This document shows positions 1 to 11,395 of a stretch of DNA of 64,000 bases, piece after piece. Location of the stretch: assembly GCA_003586115.2 (NCBI GenBank), contig QVOM02000101.1, forward strand, positions 26,953,495-27,017,494. The letters are read 5' to 3'. The position numbers were made by a program, and so were the translations under genes. How positions within the stretch are numbered: position 1 is the first letter of the stretch; every line of letters begins with the position of its first letter. A model generated the notes under the pieces. The model saw only the letters and a list, made by a program, of their open reading frames with translations, had not been told where the DNA came from and searched no databases. This DNA comes from Salvator merianae (lineage: Eukaryota; Chordata; Lepidosauria; Squamata; Teiidae).

Positions 1-2875
1 CTTTCTTCAGCAAATAAACTTTACTAGTGTCTTCTGGTTCAAATCCTTGTGGAGGTCTCATGAACACCTGATGATCCAGTTTTGCATTCAGGTATGTAGT
101 AACAAAATCAAAATGTTTCACAACTAAATTGTTCTGAACAGATAACGTTAATAAAGCTCTTACAGTTTCTGATCTTGGAGTTGGACTGTAAGTTTCAGCT
201 TCTACATTTGTTTGACTGTAGCCTTGTGCACATAAACGAGCTTTGTAACACACAGTGTTTTCATTAGGCATTGTTTTTAGATGATAAACCCATTTACAAC
301 CAAGTATTTTGGCATCTTTGGGTGCTTTCACTTCTGTGAATACTTGTTGTCTTACAAGGCTTTGAAATTCCTCTTCCATAGCATGCCTCCAATGTTTGAT
401 TTCTTCTTCTGGCAGCTTAAGCATTTCAGAATAAGATTGAGGCTCCTGAGCACTGATAGCACAAACATAAACATTTTTGCAGGGTGCATATCTCTCAGGT
501 GGGATTCCTTTTGTTGTTCTTTGGGAACGCCTCAGCTCTATTTTTGGATGTTCAAGAGTAGGACTATGTGTAACTTGATCTACTTCTTGTAAGTCCTCTT
601 CACCCCCCTTCTTGATAAACGAAGGAATAGCTTCTCTTTTCACAGATACAGGAGATGAAAGGGAGGAGGGAGTAAATCCCCCTTCTTGCCTATCAGCTTC
701 AACTTGCAAAGGCAAAAAAAAATCCTTGTTTGCATGGACACGATACCATGTTTCATCCTGGTAAAAATTTGCTGATCTGCTTAACACAATTTTGTCATGA
801 ATATCACTGAACCTATAAGCTTTGCTAAATTTATGATAGCCTACAAAATAAAGTTCCTGCCACTTTCTTTCTCCTTTTCTTCTTTTTTCATAAGGAATGA
901 GCACGGCTGCTTTCTGTCCAAACAGCTTCATATAATGATAACTTGCAGGATGCCCATAGAGCATATAGAAAGGCATTTGATTTATGGCTGAACAAAAAAC
1001 ACGGTTTAACACATAGGTAGCTGTGTTTGCAGCTTCCGCCCAGAACTTGAATGGCAAGCCTGAATCAGTTAGCATTGAATTGAACATAACTTGCAGTATA
1101 CCTAACCATCGTTCTGCAATTGAATTATCTTGAGGAACAAATGGACTAGACGTACGGTGTGCAATGCCCATTTTACTTAGCCAAGTTTCAAATTCCTTAG
1201 ATAGGAACTCTCCTCCTCTGTCTGTCTGCAAAGATGCGACCTTGTACTGAGGAAATTTACGTTCTATCTCATTCACCCAGTTTTTGAAAGTTTGAAACAC
1301 TTCACTCTTGTTTTTCAAAAAAAATGTGTACAGATAACGCAAGTATTCATCCACTAAAATTAAAATCCAATGTGCACCTCCGATGCTTTGGGAAAAAGGC
1401 CCACAAACATCAGCATGTACAACCTGGAAAGGTCTGGAAGCATTTCTAGCACTATGTTTGGCAACTGGAAAGGATTTTACTTTCTCTTTCTTACACACTG
1501 CACATTCAAGATAAGCATTACAAGGGCTACATTTTAAATCTGTTACTTTAGCCAATTCTCTTATTGCTTTGAAAGAAGAATGACCAAAAATTCTATGGAA
1601 ACGGTGTATACAAGATTTTGAGTGAAAAGACTTATTTTGAAAGTTAGACTGTGACAAACAAACAGTTGCATTTCTAGACTCATTTTCAGCCTCATTGTAC
1701 TCCTGCATTACATACAGCCTATTTTTTAACTCTCCTCTAGCACAAACTTTCCCTTGCTTTATAACAAGACACTCTGTTTGTTTAAACAAAACATTATAGC
1801 CCTCTGCTGTAAGTCTAGCAACTAAAAGTAAACAAAAATCTAGCTTCTTCACTAGTAAGACATCATTTAAACAAGCATTGAAACAAGGAATAAATGCAGT
1901 TCCCATTGCAGATACTTCGGCGTGTGTACCGTCAGCAAGACACACATGATTTATGTCGGTGGCTGGTGCTGTCTGAGTTAACAGCTCAGCTTTATTTATG
2001 ATATGGTTCGTGCAGGCTGAGTCCATTAAAAAAACAGGTTTGCATTCCTCGTTAGCAGTTACTAACAAAGCTAGTTCACGCTTATCACCTTGACGCGAAG
2101 ACACCTTTTTTTCAAAGGTTTGTCTTCCAGGTTGAAAATTGCTGCCGCTCCGTCTCTGCTTCTGTTTTCCTTGCTTAGCAGGACAGAATCTGGCAATATG
2201 TGCTGGACTTCCACAAGAAAAACATCTGCGTGTAATAGCTAGAGAACGAACTTCTCCATTGCTCACTCCAGCTTTTACAACGCTACTTTGCTGCACAGCA
2301 GATTCACGAAACTGCTTTTGATTTTGAAAGTCAATGAGTTTAAAGACAACTAGGTCAAAGCTCAAATCCTCCTCCTCAATTCCTTGCATCATAGTTACTA
2401 ATGCATCATAGCTGGGATCAAGAATGCTTGACATCAAAATATAAGCTTTATGGCTATCTGGAAAAAATAAACCAGGGTCGGCCAGGTCAGAGAACAGTTC
2501 TCTCATATTTTGTAAATGAACAGACAAAGAATCTCCCGTTCTAAGTTTTAAATTAAACAGTCTGCGGGACAGCATGCATTTTACTCCAGCAGTTTGGCGT
2601 CTGTATAAATCTTGAAATATTTTCCAGCAATCTTTTGCCGTCTCAGCATCTTTGATATACGTTAATTGACTGTTTTCTACACCAAGCACAAGAATAGCAC
2701 GCACTCTTTCTTCTCGTCATACCAATTGTGCGGGGGAACCAGCCGGTGGGGAGCGTTCAACAACAGACCAAAGGTCTTGGTGTATCAGATAACTTTTCAT
2801 TTTCTGAGACCAAGAAGCATAGTTCACTTCTGACAACCTTTCAAACGGCAAAGCAGAAAGCTGCGAAGTAGCCAT
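1..2875 (-). CDS. Copia Gag-Pol polyprotein, partial, with one premature stop
   Basis: The frame starts at an ATG (2875-2873) and stays open for 958 codons to the window edge except for a TGA at codon 53 (2719-2717). That TGA sits just before a CGA and could be a CpG-decay product of a second CGA. Visible parts, in order: N-terminal Gag; a CCHC knuckle C-x2-C-x4-H-x4-C at residues ~218-231 (2224-2183); a protease DSAC motif at ~285 where most families have DSG or DTG; an integrase zinc-binding H-x4-H and C-x2-C (1597-1493); the integrase catalytic triad D489, D552, E588 (1411, 1222 and 1114), spaced D-x62-D-x35-E and all present; and the RT N-terminus from ~827, with its first catalytic-region Asp at ~923 (109-107). 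The RT active-site DD box is outside the window. The product would package, process, copy and integrate the element's RNA. Gag function needs the stop to be reverted or read through, so this copy is probably not autonomous as it stands. Confidence 0.92.
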
Positions 2876-3012
2876 CTCTCCAGCAAGCAACAAAAAGCCA
2901 TGTTACTTACAAACAAGCCAAGCTTCAGCACTGCTGGCACCTGGAAGTCAGCAAACACTTCAGTGACACATGTCCAGACTGGGTTTGACTCCGTTAAACC
3001 TAGCTTCGCGGT
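2876..3012 (-). other. Copia 5' leader between primer binding site and Gag start
   Basis: An untranslated leader of about 140 bases separates the primer binding site from the Gag ATG. It would carry packaging signals, but I see no defined motif. Confidence 0.6.
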
Positions 3013-3028
3013 CTGGGCCCGTAACCCA
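3013..3028 (-). promoter_or_regulatory. Primer binding site, internal initiator-tRNA-Met type
   Basis: The plus strand here reads CTGGGCCCGTAACCCA, which matches the anticodon stem-loop of vertebrate initiator tRNA-Met except for one base in the anticodon. Drosophila copia is known to prime from a half-tRNA cut in this region instead of the tRNA 3' end. The position, two bases inside the LTR, is where a primer binding site must be. This supports both the strand and the family assignment. Confidence 0.85.
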
Positions 3029-3030
3029 CT

Positions 3031-3481
3031 TGTCAGGGATAAATTTCTTAGCAGAGTTCACAGCAGAATTTGCTAGGTCAACAGGCACAGTAGCAACCTT
3101 CCTCGTATCTCTTCCTCGTAGAAGCACACACACTCGAGGTGACTTTCACATGGAAGGTATTTATTCTTTTAGTTGCAAGAAATTAAAGTATATACAAGTA
3201 AAGCAAATATTCAAGTTGTCCCGACCATAAATTTTACTTCTCGCTCTCCCACACAACAAAATCCAACTCTACGCACCCAGCCAGCAACTACAGTATTGCA
3301 GAGCAGTTAAATTGCTTCAAATGTCTTATCTTTGGGAGATAACATAACTAGCTACAGCTGTACATCACGAGCTTTCGTATCACATGTACAATTGGATGCA
3401 GCTTGTACCTGGGATCACGTTTTACAAATTATACCTTTTTATTCAGGAAAGCATGTCTAGATATTTATACATATCTCAACA
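3031..3481 (-). repeat. 5' LTR of the copia element (451 bp)
   Basis: On the minus strand the LTR begins TGTTGAGATATG at 3481 and ends CTGACA at 3031, the short TG...CA termini usual for copia elements. It abuts the primer binding site after a 2-base gap. An AATAAA signal lies on the minus strand at 3165-3160. A TATA-like stretch is present but not distinctive, so the U3/R/U5 borders cannot be set. The five bases outside it (CTATA, 3482-3486) would be one copy of the target duplication; the other copy is not in the window. Confidence 0.85.
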
Positions 3482-3486
3482 CTATA

Positions 3487-3803
3487 TTCTTGAGAGAAAA
3501 GGGTTTGCTGCTTAAATCAAGGACCAGTGAGCAATATAAGAACATCCCACTGTAACCTTAATTCTGTCCCTCCTGAAGATGTGAGCATGTTTGTTTGTAT
3601 GTATGAAGAACAAAGGCTTTTATTTGTAGTGGCCCACTGGATACATTGCAGAAGCTGGATCCAAATGTAACAGCCCTTTCCTTATTTACATTATTCAGCA
3701 GCTAATATTCAGAGCCCTACCACCTCAAATATTGGAGACAGTACCAAGCTGTCATAACCAATAGTAATACATCCCTGGGCTTACCTAAACCCCCTTCAAA
3801 ATC

Positions 3804-3852
<49 letters not shown>

Positions 3853-5855
3853 TCAATTTCTTTCTTACTTTCCTTCCTTCTGTCTTCCTTTCTTTCCTTC
3901 TGTCTTCCTTTCTAAACTTTTATACTGCCTTCCAAAAAATAAACAAACAACAAACAAACAAAAATTATCCATCTTTATATCCTACAATTAGGAATGTTCT
4001 GTGGAGAAAAGCATCTGATGTAAATGACCCCAGAGACACATAGGCATCAGATTTAGACATATCTTAGGTGTGTCATCACTGCTGTAGTGGCAAGCACTTG
4101 GAGCAGGTGTCTTCACTGTAGCAGCTTTGGCATAACCTTGCAGTGGTAAATAAAGGTGACTCTCTGTTTATCAAGGAAGCCACATTAGAAAGCAGCCTGT
4201 ACATCCTCCATGTTCAGGTACAGGCAGCCCCATGAGCCAACAATGGCTATTATCTTGTGTTAGGTGTCTTTGATGGACCCCTAGGGTGGTGCTGTCCCTC
4301 AGACAACTCAGCGGGGGGAGATATGGATACTGACTGTCCTGGGGTCAGCCAAAGATGTCTGCTTTGGGATATGGCCTTAGGCAAAAGCTATAATCAGACA
4401 TGACATAAGGGACACTTCAAAGGCACTCAGGTACCATACAGTAGTGTGTGGCATTCATATTCCCAGTCCTTTTCTGATCCACTTTTTCTAGTATAGTATG
4501 TTCACAAGAGGAGGGAGGCACAGATTGGCATGTGAACACTCTCATATCTAAGCTGTCTCAGAGTTGCCTCTTTTTTCTGTGTGTGATTGTAGCAGTTTTG
4601 AAGTTTGACCAATTTGAAGGAGAATGTCTCTAAACCACTTCAAACTGCAACCATGACCTCCTACTTTTTCTTTCTTTTTTATTGTATGTTAGAAAATCTT
4701 CAATAGACTATTTCAGGTGCAGTAGAGAGATAGAACTGTTATCAACATGCTTGTGTCACTGTTGCTTCGAATTTCCTAGTGACTGAGCCCAATAGGTTCA
4801 TATAGGTTTGCTTGTTTGTTTTGGGGGGAAACATGGCAGTTAATATAGATCCCTGATAAACCCCACAAGCTCATTCTCAGAGTGAGGGCCAAAATGCCCC
4901 ATGACTGCTTTCTGGTATCACACCTGGAGATAGAAATAGCACCATCACAATGTGATTCCTGCCTATAACTCCCAAACCTTATAACCTTTCCAGAAAATAC
5001 CATAGAAAAAGGTATCAAAAGCTACTAAATAATCAAGCAGAATGAGCAATGTCACACTTTCTCATCTTTTTCACCATAAAGATTATCAACCAGGAGATAC
5101 AAGGCCATTTCAGTGCTCCACATAGACTTGAGCCAGGTTCACAAATATGATTCTTCCAAGTATTATTGAGTACGTATTGCTCTTCCCAGCACCTTGCCCA
5201 AAAAGGACGCGTTGGAAGCCCAGTGGTGGCCATTCAGCACTTCTGTATCCAGAGGGATCTTCTTCAAAAGGGAATTCACCTTCTTAAGGAAAAAAAAAAA
5301 AAATGAGGCCACCATGGTCCTTTGCCAGATTCACATAATGTATGCTTACTCCTATCAAATCCTTTTTATATGAAACTACATACAGAAGTGTTCAAGCTTA
5401 TTAGTCAATTAAGCACATTGAGTGGACTAGATTCTATGCTATTAAGGCCTCTATTATTAATTAGGTGTATTGTCTACATACTGATTAGGATTCTCCAGGG
5501 GCTTCCTTTACTTTCCCTAGACCCTTGTATTCTGAAAGGAATTTAGATATCTGGTTAGTATCCTCCTATGATAGTCTTATCAATGGAGTATATGCTCATG
5601 AATAAGCTTTCAATTTATGTATGTTCTAGTGCCAAATGAGTATAACAAATGCCTGAAATTGAATAATACTCATTATTATATATTAACTACATACAGTAAT
5701 GCATATTATTGTATATTAATTACAAATCGCATAAATCAAAAACAATTTGCAATATTACAGTTGTTACAATAAAATGATAACTCCATCATACTTCCTTTCC
5801 CTTCACATTCCCTTAACCCTACTGAACAACCGACCTCAATTTTCTCTTCTAAACT
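3487..5855. other. Unassigned stretch right of the copia element
   Basis: No exon or identifiable gene is visible. It contains a TTTC microsatellite and, on the minus strand around 3960-3915, a short tail resembling a LINE 3' end (a tract reading GGAAGGCAGTATAAAAG). The open frames here are short, lack family motifs and look like chance ORFs. Confidence 0.5.
3806..3914 (+). repeat. (TTTC)n microsatellite
   Basis: Pure TTTC units run from 3806 to 3854 and degrade into TTCC/TTTC/TGTC variants up to about 3914. Confidence 0.95.
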
Positions 5856-5876
5856 GATAATATTCAGTAAATTGAT
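5856..5876 (+). repeat. L1 target-site duplication, left copy
   Basis: A 21-base sequence starting GATAATATTCAG. It matches 7265-7285 at 19 of 21 positions and directly abuts the truncated L1 start. Confidence 0.88.
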
Positions 5877-7264
5877 GCAAGATTCAAAAGAAAGAGGAGG
5901 GTTGGATCTCCTGAACTTAAACTTATATCATGCTGCTTGCTGCCTAAACTGGATTGCTAAATGGTTTTGGTTAAGAGACAAAAGATTGTAGCAGTTGGAA
6001 GGTTATGATCTAAGATGTGGTTGGCATGGCTACCTATGGCATGACAAAGTAAAAATAAATGCTGCCTTTAAGAATCATTATGTAAGACATGTTTTATGGA
6101 AAGTTTGGAACAAATATAAAAGTAGATTATACATCAAAATACCAATGTGTGTTTCATTACATGAAGGTTTATTTAAAGACTCGGAGTGGAGATATATGGA
6201 TTAAATATGAAGAGGTGTTGAGTAAAAACAATTAAAGAAATGAATTTTCTTTGAAATCAAGAGAACAGTTATATCAGGAGGGTTTGGAGGTACAATGCTT
6301 TATTTATGCACAATTGATGGATGTTTTAAAAGAAGATAAAAGAAGGATGAACTTTGAATGAGAAAGACAGAAATAGGAAGAAGAACTTGAGAAGGACAAG
6401 AGGGGTACTATAGGGACATTTTATAAACTACTTCTGAAAACAGAACAAGAACAAGTTAAAGAATGTATGATAACATGGACTAACAATTGTAGCTATAATA
6501 TCTTGATGGAACATGGGAAGATATGGGAAAAACTTTGGACTAAAGATTTGAAATTTACTGTATGTAATGTGTTGAAAGAAAACATATATAAGATAATGTA
6601 TCAATGGTATTTAACCTTATAAAATTTCAAAAATGTTTCAAGGCATGTCAAGTAGGTATTTTATCATATGTGGTGGATTTGTGTAAAAGCATAAAAAAGT
6701 TCTGGGTGTAAATATTTGCACTTATGCAGAAGATCTTAAAGATAAATATTCCTTTTAAATCAGAATTTTTCTTACTGGAGATAATAGAAAATAAGTTTGA
6801 GGTGTTAATGGGTTATTGAAAAATATGTTAACTGCAGCTAGAATTGTACATGCACAGAAATGGAAAGGGGACCCTACCCCTACCCCTACCCCTACCCCTA
6901 CCCCTACCCCTACCCCTAACCAATGGTGGATGATTTGTTGGTCAAAATGAGGGATCTTACTGAGATGAAAAAAATGACCAACTTTTTGAGAAATAAGATA
7001 GTTGATAAGTTTTGTAAAAACTGGAAACCATTTATTGACTTTCTGCAAGAACTGGAAAGTGGACTTGTGAAGGTTGGATTTGAAGAATGATGATGAAACA
7101 AGACAATTGGTGGAAGAAAAGAATTGAAAGTGATCAGGAGGGGCAAGAAACATGAAACATAGAAGAAACTTTGAAAGAAGAAGGAAGTCAATAACAAAAT
7201 ATGAGCATTTGAACTAAACACATTTTTATGTTTTGAAATAAATTTTTTAAAAAAAGATAAAAAA
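5877..7264 (+). mobile_element. LINE-1, 5'-truncated: ORF2 C-terminus plus 3' UTR
   Basis: The first ~330 bases translate to the C-terminal region of a reptile-type L1 ORF2: a GGLDLLNL stretch, then residues beginning LEGYDLRCGWHGYLW. Further on are decayed versions of the YHMWWICVK zinc-like segment and of the final residues around TAARIVHAQKWK. Several frameshifts and stops break the frame, so no protein is made. The element ends in an A-rich AAAAAGAT tail. A near-identical 21-base sequence lies at each edge (5856-5876 and 7265-7285), the target-site duplication of target-primed reverse transcription. The 5' truncation inside ORF2 is typical of L1. Confidence 0.9.
6872..6919 (+). repeat. 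(CCCCTA)n array inside the L1 3' region
   Basis: About eight tandem CCCCTA hexamers. The unit is one base different from the vertebrate telomere unit CCCTAA. It lies between recognisable L1 ORF2 C-terminal segments, so it is an internal expansion and not a telomere relic. Confidence 0.92.
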
Positions 7265-7285
7265 GATAATGTTCAGTAACTTGAT
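7265..7285 (+). repeat. L1 target-site duplication, right copy
   Basis: A 21-base sequence starting GATAATGTTCAG, directly after the A-rich L1 tail. The two mismatches to the left copy give a rough sense of the insertion's age. Confidence 0.88.
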
Positions 7286-8715
7286 TTTATTTGTAATCCC
7301 AGCTTCAGACAAATTCAGCAAAGCTTTTATGAAAGGTTTTCATATTGTTTCATTATTTCTTGGAAATAATGACTATTCATTTTTGTTTTACAGAATTATT
7401 AGAAATTCATTAATAACTAGATCCTAAAGTGTTTATTGCCAGCTATGCCTACCTATATCCTCTGAAGTTTTCCATTGTTTGGCTATTCTGCTTTGTGACA
7501 TAAAAAAATAAATGTAATAACAGGGTGGGTTGAAAAAATATCACATTTTAGATCTTGATAAACCACTTCCCCAAACTCCTTCACTTTCTTGCAAGTCCAC
7601 CATAAATGTAGATGCACAGGTCTATCATTACAACTGCCTGTTTTTCTGGCAATTCTAATAAGTGTCATATACTACCTGTATAGAAGTTTTGAATATAATT
7701 ATTTTATTGAAATATATAATTCTGCTATTCCTGCTTGGAACTGGTTATCTTATTCCAAACTACTGGTGCAGTTGGTGAATTTATGTTGAATTTCCAATTA
7801 GGTCTGAGAGAGACAGTAGCTGAAAACAGCATATCTGTCAAAATGTTATATATTTTTGATGTAATCCCTTTAACAATATTCATTGTTTTTATTACCTCCT
7901 CATACTGGTCTAGTAATTGATCTTGTTATTTCTGCAGATTTTGAAATCTGAATTAACAACATTCTTTCAAGCCAATTTATACTGGCTAACTGTAAGCTTA
8001 TTTCTAATTTCTCCTTCTTTACTGGTTTTTGCTAATTAAAATAGTCTGAAGCTGTGACACAGTCTTTTTTCCTCTAAACTATTCTATTGATTTGGGTTAA
8101 GATAGAATGTGTTTTAATATAATTTCTAAATGTCAATAGAGGAGACCAGGATGGTAGCAGTTTATCTTGCCAGCACTGCGACCATGGGTTGGAGCAGAGA
8201 GCAGGGCAGAGTTTCCTGCTGTTGGTGCATCTCCAAAGGAGTTGATGCCTGGTGGCCAAGCTGGGTGAGAAATGTACATAAAAAGCATAGCGGATGTGAA
8301 TGTGCAAAAACAAAAGAACAACAAAAACACAAGTAGATGTGTCTGGGTGGCCAAAACCACGCAGAAAATTACCTTCCCACATCTTTAAAAAACATCACCT
8401 ACCTGATTGGAAGTGGCCTCAGGAATGAAAGAGCCTCAGAGGGGCAAAAATCACATGGAAAAGCTTTTTTAAAAAAGGGGGGCAAGCCTCTGCAGCACTG
8501 TGACCTTGCTGGGTCTACACAAAAGCAGAAACTGTCTTGTGCAGTAAAAACTTGGCCGGAGCCTTGCCAAAGATTTTGGAAAGAACTAGTGCATTCAAAA
8601 TGAAACTACTGCTAAAGCTTTTATTCTATTTCCAGACTCTTCCTTTACCTATTCTGCTGATTTATTTAAAGAAAATGAATCAACTTATGTATTTCTTCAT
8701 CTTCAAAGGGGGAAA

Positions 8716-8718
<3 letters not shown>

Positions 8719-8763
<45 letters not shown>
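8719..8763 (+). repeat. (AT)n microsatellite
   Basis: About 22 uninterrupted AT dinucleotides. Confidence 0.97.
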
Positions 8764-8764
<1 letters not shown>

Positions 8765-9895
8765 TTTTCCCTTGGCAGATGGAGAATCCCTAACCTACCT
8801 TTATACCACAGAGCTATCCTTATTGGCAGGCTAATCTCTGCACAAACAAATCCTAATATCCCATGGACAAAACTGGAATGGGACAATTATCCATATTTTG
8901 TGTGCAATCCCATCTTCATGGCATTTCCCCCAAACCCACAGGAAATCTACAATCCCTTTTTGGAAACTACTTTAACAATCTGAAATAAATGGAAAACAAT
9001 GTGGCTGACAGCCATCCCTTTGTTACAATCAATTCTGATGATCGAACCTTCTGAGCACTACAAGAAGCACCCTTGATTTGTGTTTGGTTTTTTTTTTAAA
9101 GCCTGGCTCACATCTTACTCTATAACAGCTTACTTGCACTCTGCCTCAGTACAAGAGACCATCTCACAACAACCCACTCTTCTTCATTTGTAGTTCTTGA
9201 CTGGCAAAAGTTCTGCCTAAATTACACAATCTGGAACAAAAAAAACTGTTTCCTAGAGGTGTAGGGCAGAACTGTGGAACTTTTGCCATTCTTCTTAAGA
9301 TGGATTGCTTAAATGAAGAGATACTAGACTATTGAGAGCAGTATACAGAATTAGCATTGCATCAGGTCCTGGAACACCTGAAGAAGGTAAAATTGACTTA
9401 AAGGTAACCATTTGGGCCTAAAGCACAAATAGATCAGACCCAATATCTTTTAGATTCCTTATCTAAATAATTTAAACACAAGGAACACAATTCCAAACAC
9501 AGTTCCATGGAGATTATTGTTCTAGGACCTGTCTTAGAGGAAATGAACTATTAATTAATGGTGCAATATTGAATAAAACATGTCCCTACTGCCCAATATG
9601 GAAGAACAGGTTAAAAGGAAATCCTTAGATACAATTGCACTTTGAGAGAGGAGCACTATTAGAGAATGTTGGCAAAGGGACACTCTCTGAAATCATACAA
9701 TGACTAGGTCCATTGTCATTGCTGAATGAAATGCAGAAGCAGGGTCATTCCCTCCCACCTCCATGTCCCCCAGTCACAAGTGCTGGTCTCAGTATACTGT
9801 GTTATTTCTATCCCCACACTGTGGACACTTCTGATAGCCAGATCGCTCATTATCAAATGAAGCTTCTTAAAATAAGGGTAGTATTTTTATTTTTA

Positions 9896-9898
<3 letters not shown>

Positions 9899-9928
<30 letters not shown>
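9899..9928 (+). repeat. (TTA)n microsatellite
   Basis: About ten TTA units, preceded by a TTTTTA-rich run from about 9880. Confidence 0.95.
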
Positions 9929-9929
<1 letters not shown>

Positions 9930-10699
9930 ACAGTTTTTGAGTGCAGGAAAAAATATGCAGATAATTCTTGCAGTCTATTCATAAATAACAGAACAATGTA
10001 CATTTTGCTTTCACAAAGAATGTGGATCAAGTTTGCATTCCCTTTGAATGTTGACTTCAATTTAGAGATATTTAATTAGATAATTTGACTTGCCTTTTTC
10101 GGTTCTCTTTAGAAGTTCAATTGAGCCTAATTAATTTATTCTTTATTTACCTCATTTTACTGAATCACTAATCTCTGTAAAAATGAAACTGACACAAACC
10201 AATTAACAAAGTCCTAGGATTTTCAATTTTCTTTTTCTTAAGATGTGAGCTTCTAGATGTGACCCAGTGACTGGCAGTGATAAGTTACCTTAATCCATAT
10301 TCTTTAGACAAAGGTGTCACCAAATCACATTCAAATTCTGGTAACTGCAATGGCAAATCCATGTAATTTTCTTAGCAATGGTACTCAAGCAGAGACATCA
10401 TTCTTTATTCCAGTATATTTTTCAAGCATCTAAGTTAGTTTATATCACCTGATTATTTTCATGTTGTTTCCTGTTCAAGTACTAAACAGGTCTGGCCCTG
10501 CCAGGATTAGACAGCATCAGGGGTGCCATAACACTGAGGTCCATGTTCATTATTTCCAGATATAATTTAAAATTAACAATTTATTGTAGACTAATTCAGA
10601 AGCCCAGTTTTGTCTCACCAGTTGTCAGAAAGATCAATTAAAACAAAACAAAAAGTGCAATACTCCCTACCTAGTCAATTCTCTATGAAAAATAAAATA

Positions 10700-10965
10700 A
10701 ACTACAGCAGACTTGGAGTCTGTTTGCACTTTCCAGATTAGAAGGGAAGAATCCAGCTTTTCAGCATTCCCAGAGCAAATGCTGGCCACCTGCCATGACG
10801 GTGGCTACAGAAACTTCCAGTCACTTGCCATGGTGACCAGGAATGCAGTGTGTGACTACGCAGCCATGCTGAAGTCCATAGTGTTTGCACCCAGAAACAG
10901 GTGTGAACTCTGCTTACTGGGAGCAATCCAGCTGCTCCCTGTAAAGCTGTGGTCAAACAGACCCA
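10700..10965 (+). mobile_element. Partial copy of the GGCCTGTTCACAC inverted-repeat family
   Basis: It shares blocks with 23409-23660 and 25630-25945: a CCATGGTGACCAGGA-type block, a GACTACGCAGCCATGCTG block and a closing block resembling CTGCTCCCTGTAAAGCTGTGG. The outer ends are eroded and no target duplication is visible. The ORFs on both strands here are shadows of the repeat. The family has no coding capacity and is probably a nonautonomous DNA transposon; its superfamily is not settled. Confidence 0.65.
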
Positions 10966-11319
10966 TAATCTATCATTTAAATGATCTTCCCCTCCTCAGA
11001 CTATTTGTGTTTGTAGTTTCTGGCTGAGTTTTTGAAAAGACACATATCTTCATTAACTGAAATAAACAGGTTTTTTTTGTTTTTTTTTGTTTTTTTTTTA
11101 ATGTTTATAACTAAAACATGATTCCTAGAAATGCTTCAGCTTTATTAAGCCCCTCTGTTCTGAACTGGTCAAACTGATAATGAAACAGCTATAATTTATT
11201 TTATTTAAAATGCTATTTTATTTAAAAATACTATTTCATATTTTAAAAACTAGATAGCTAGGCAGACAGAAAGAAAGATAGACTTTTAATTCTGTTTGTC
11301 TACATTCCTATTCTGAAAT

Positions 11320-11395
11320 ATTCATGCTTTATTCCAGAATATCCAAAAATAGTGGAATAAGTAAGCAGCTCCTCGATGCAGCCTGATAGACAGGT
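11320..11395 (+). mobile_element. Partial copy of the short palindromic family seen at 26842
   Basis: It shares the words TTCATGCTTTATTCCAGAATATCC and GGAATAAGTAAG with the full copy at 26842-26988 and ends in GATGCAGCCTGATAG, related to that copy's right terminal repeat. Only the right half is recognisable. Confidence 0.6.

Larger units (their letters stand above)
1..3481 (-). mobile_element. Ty1/copia LTR retrotransposon, 5' portion (runs off the left edge)
   Basis: Reading on the minus strand from right to left, this holds a 5' LTR (3481-3031), a tRNA-type primer binding site (3028-3013), a short leader and a Gag-Pol frame with Gag zinc knuckle, protease, integrase and the start of reverse transcriptase. 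Integrase lying before reverse transcriptase defines the Ty1/copia (Pseudoviridae-type) order and separates it from gypsy elements and retroviruses. The rest of RT, RNase H, the polypurine tract and the 3' LTR lie beyond position 1. The frame is almost undamaged, so the insertion is probably fairly young. Copia elements are generally scarce in vertebrate genomes, which makes this copy notable. Confidence 0.93.
7286..10699. other. Unassigned stretch between L1 and the first MITE copy
   Basis: AT-rich sequence with two microsatellites and no recognisable exon or transposon. The stretch 8130-8600 is richer in GC and has overlapping short ORFs on both strands, but no family motif is visible. 10060-10220 is AT-rich with several TAATTA-like homeodomain-type words. 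Confidence 0.45.

Noticed and set aside
281..3230. Plus-strand ORFs of 60-103 codons
   Set aside because: They are shadows of the minus-strand copia frame or lie in its LTR.
6755..7221. Minus-strand ORFs with a GVGVGV repeat
   Set aside because: The repeat is the CCCCTA array, and the rest is antisense to the L1 tail.
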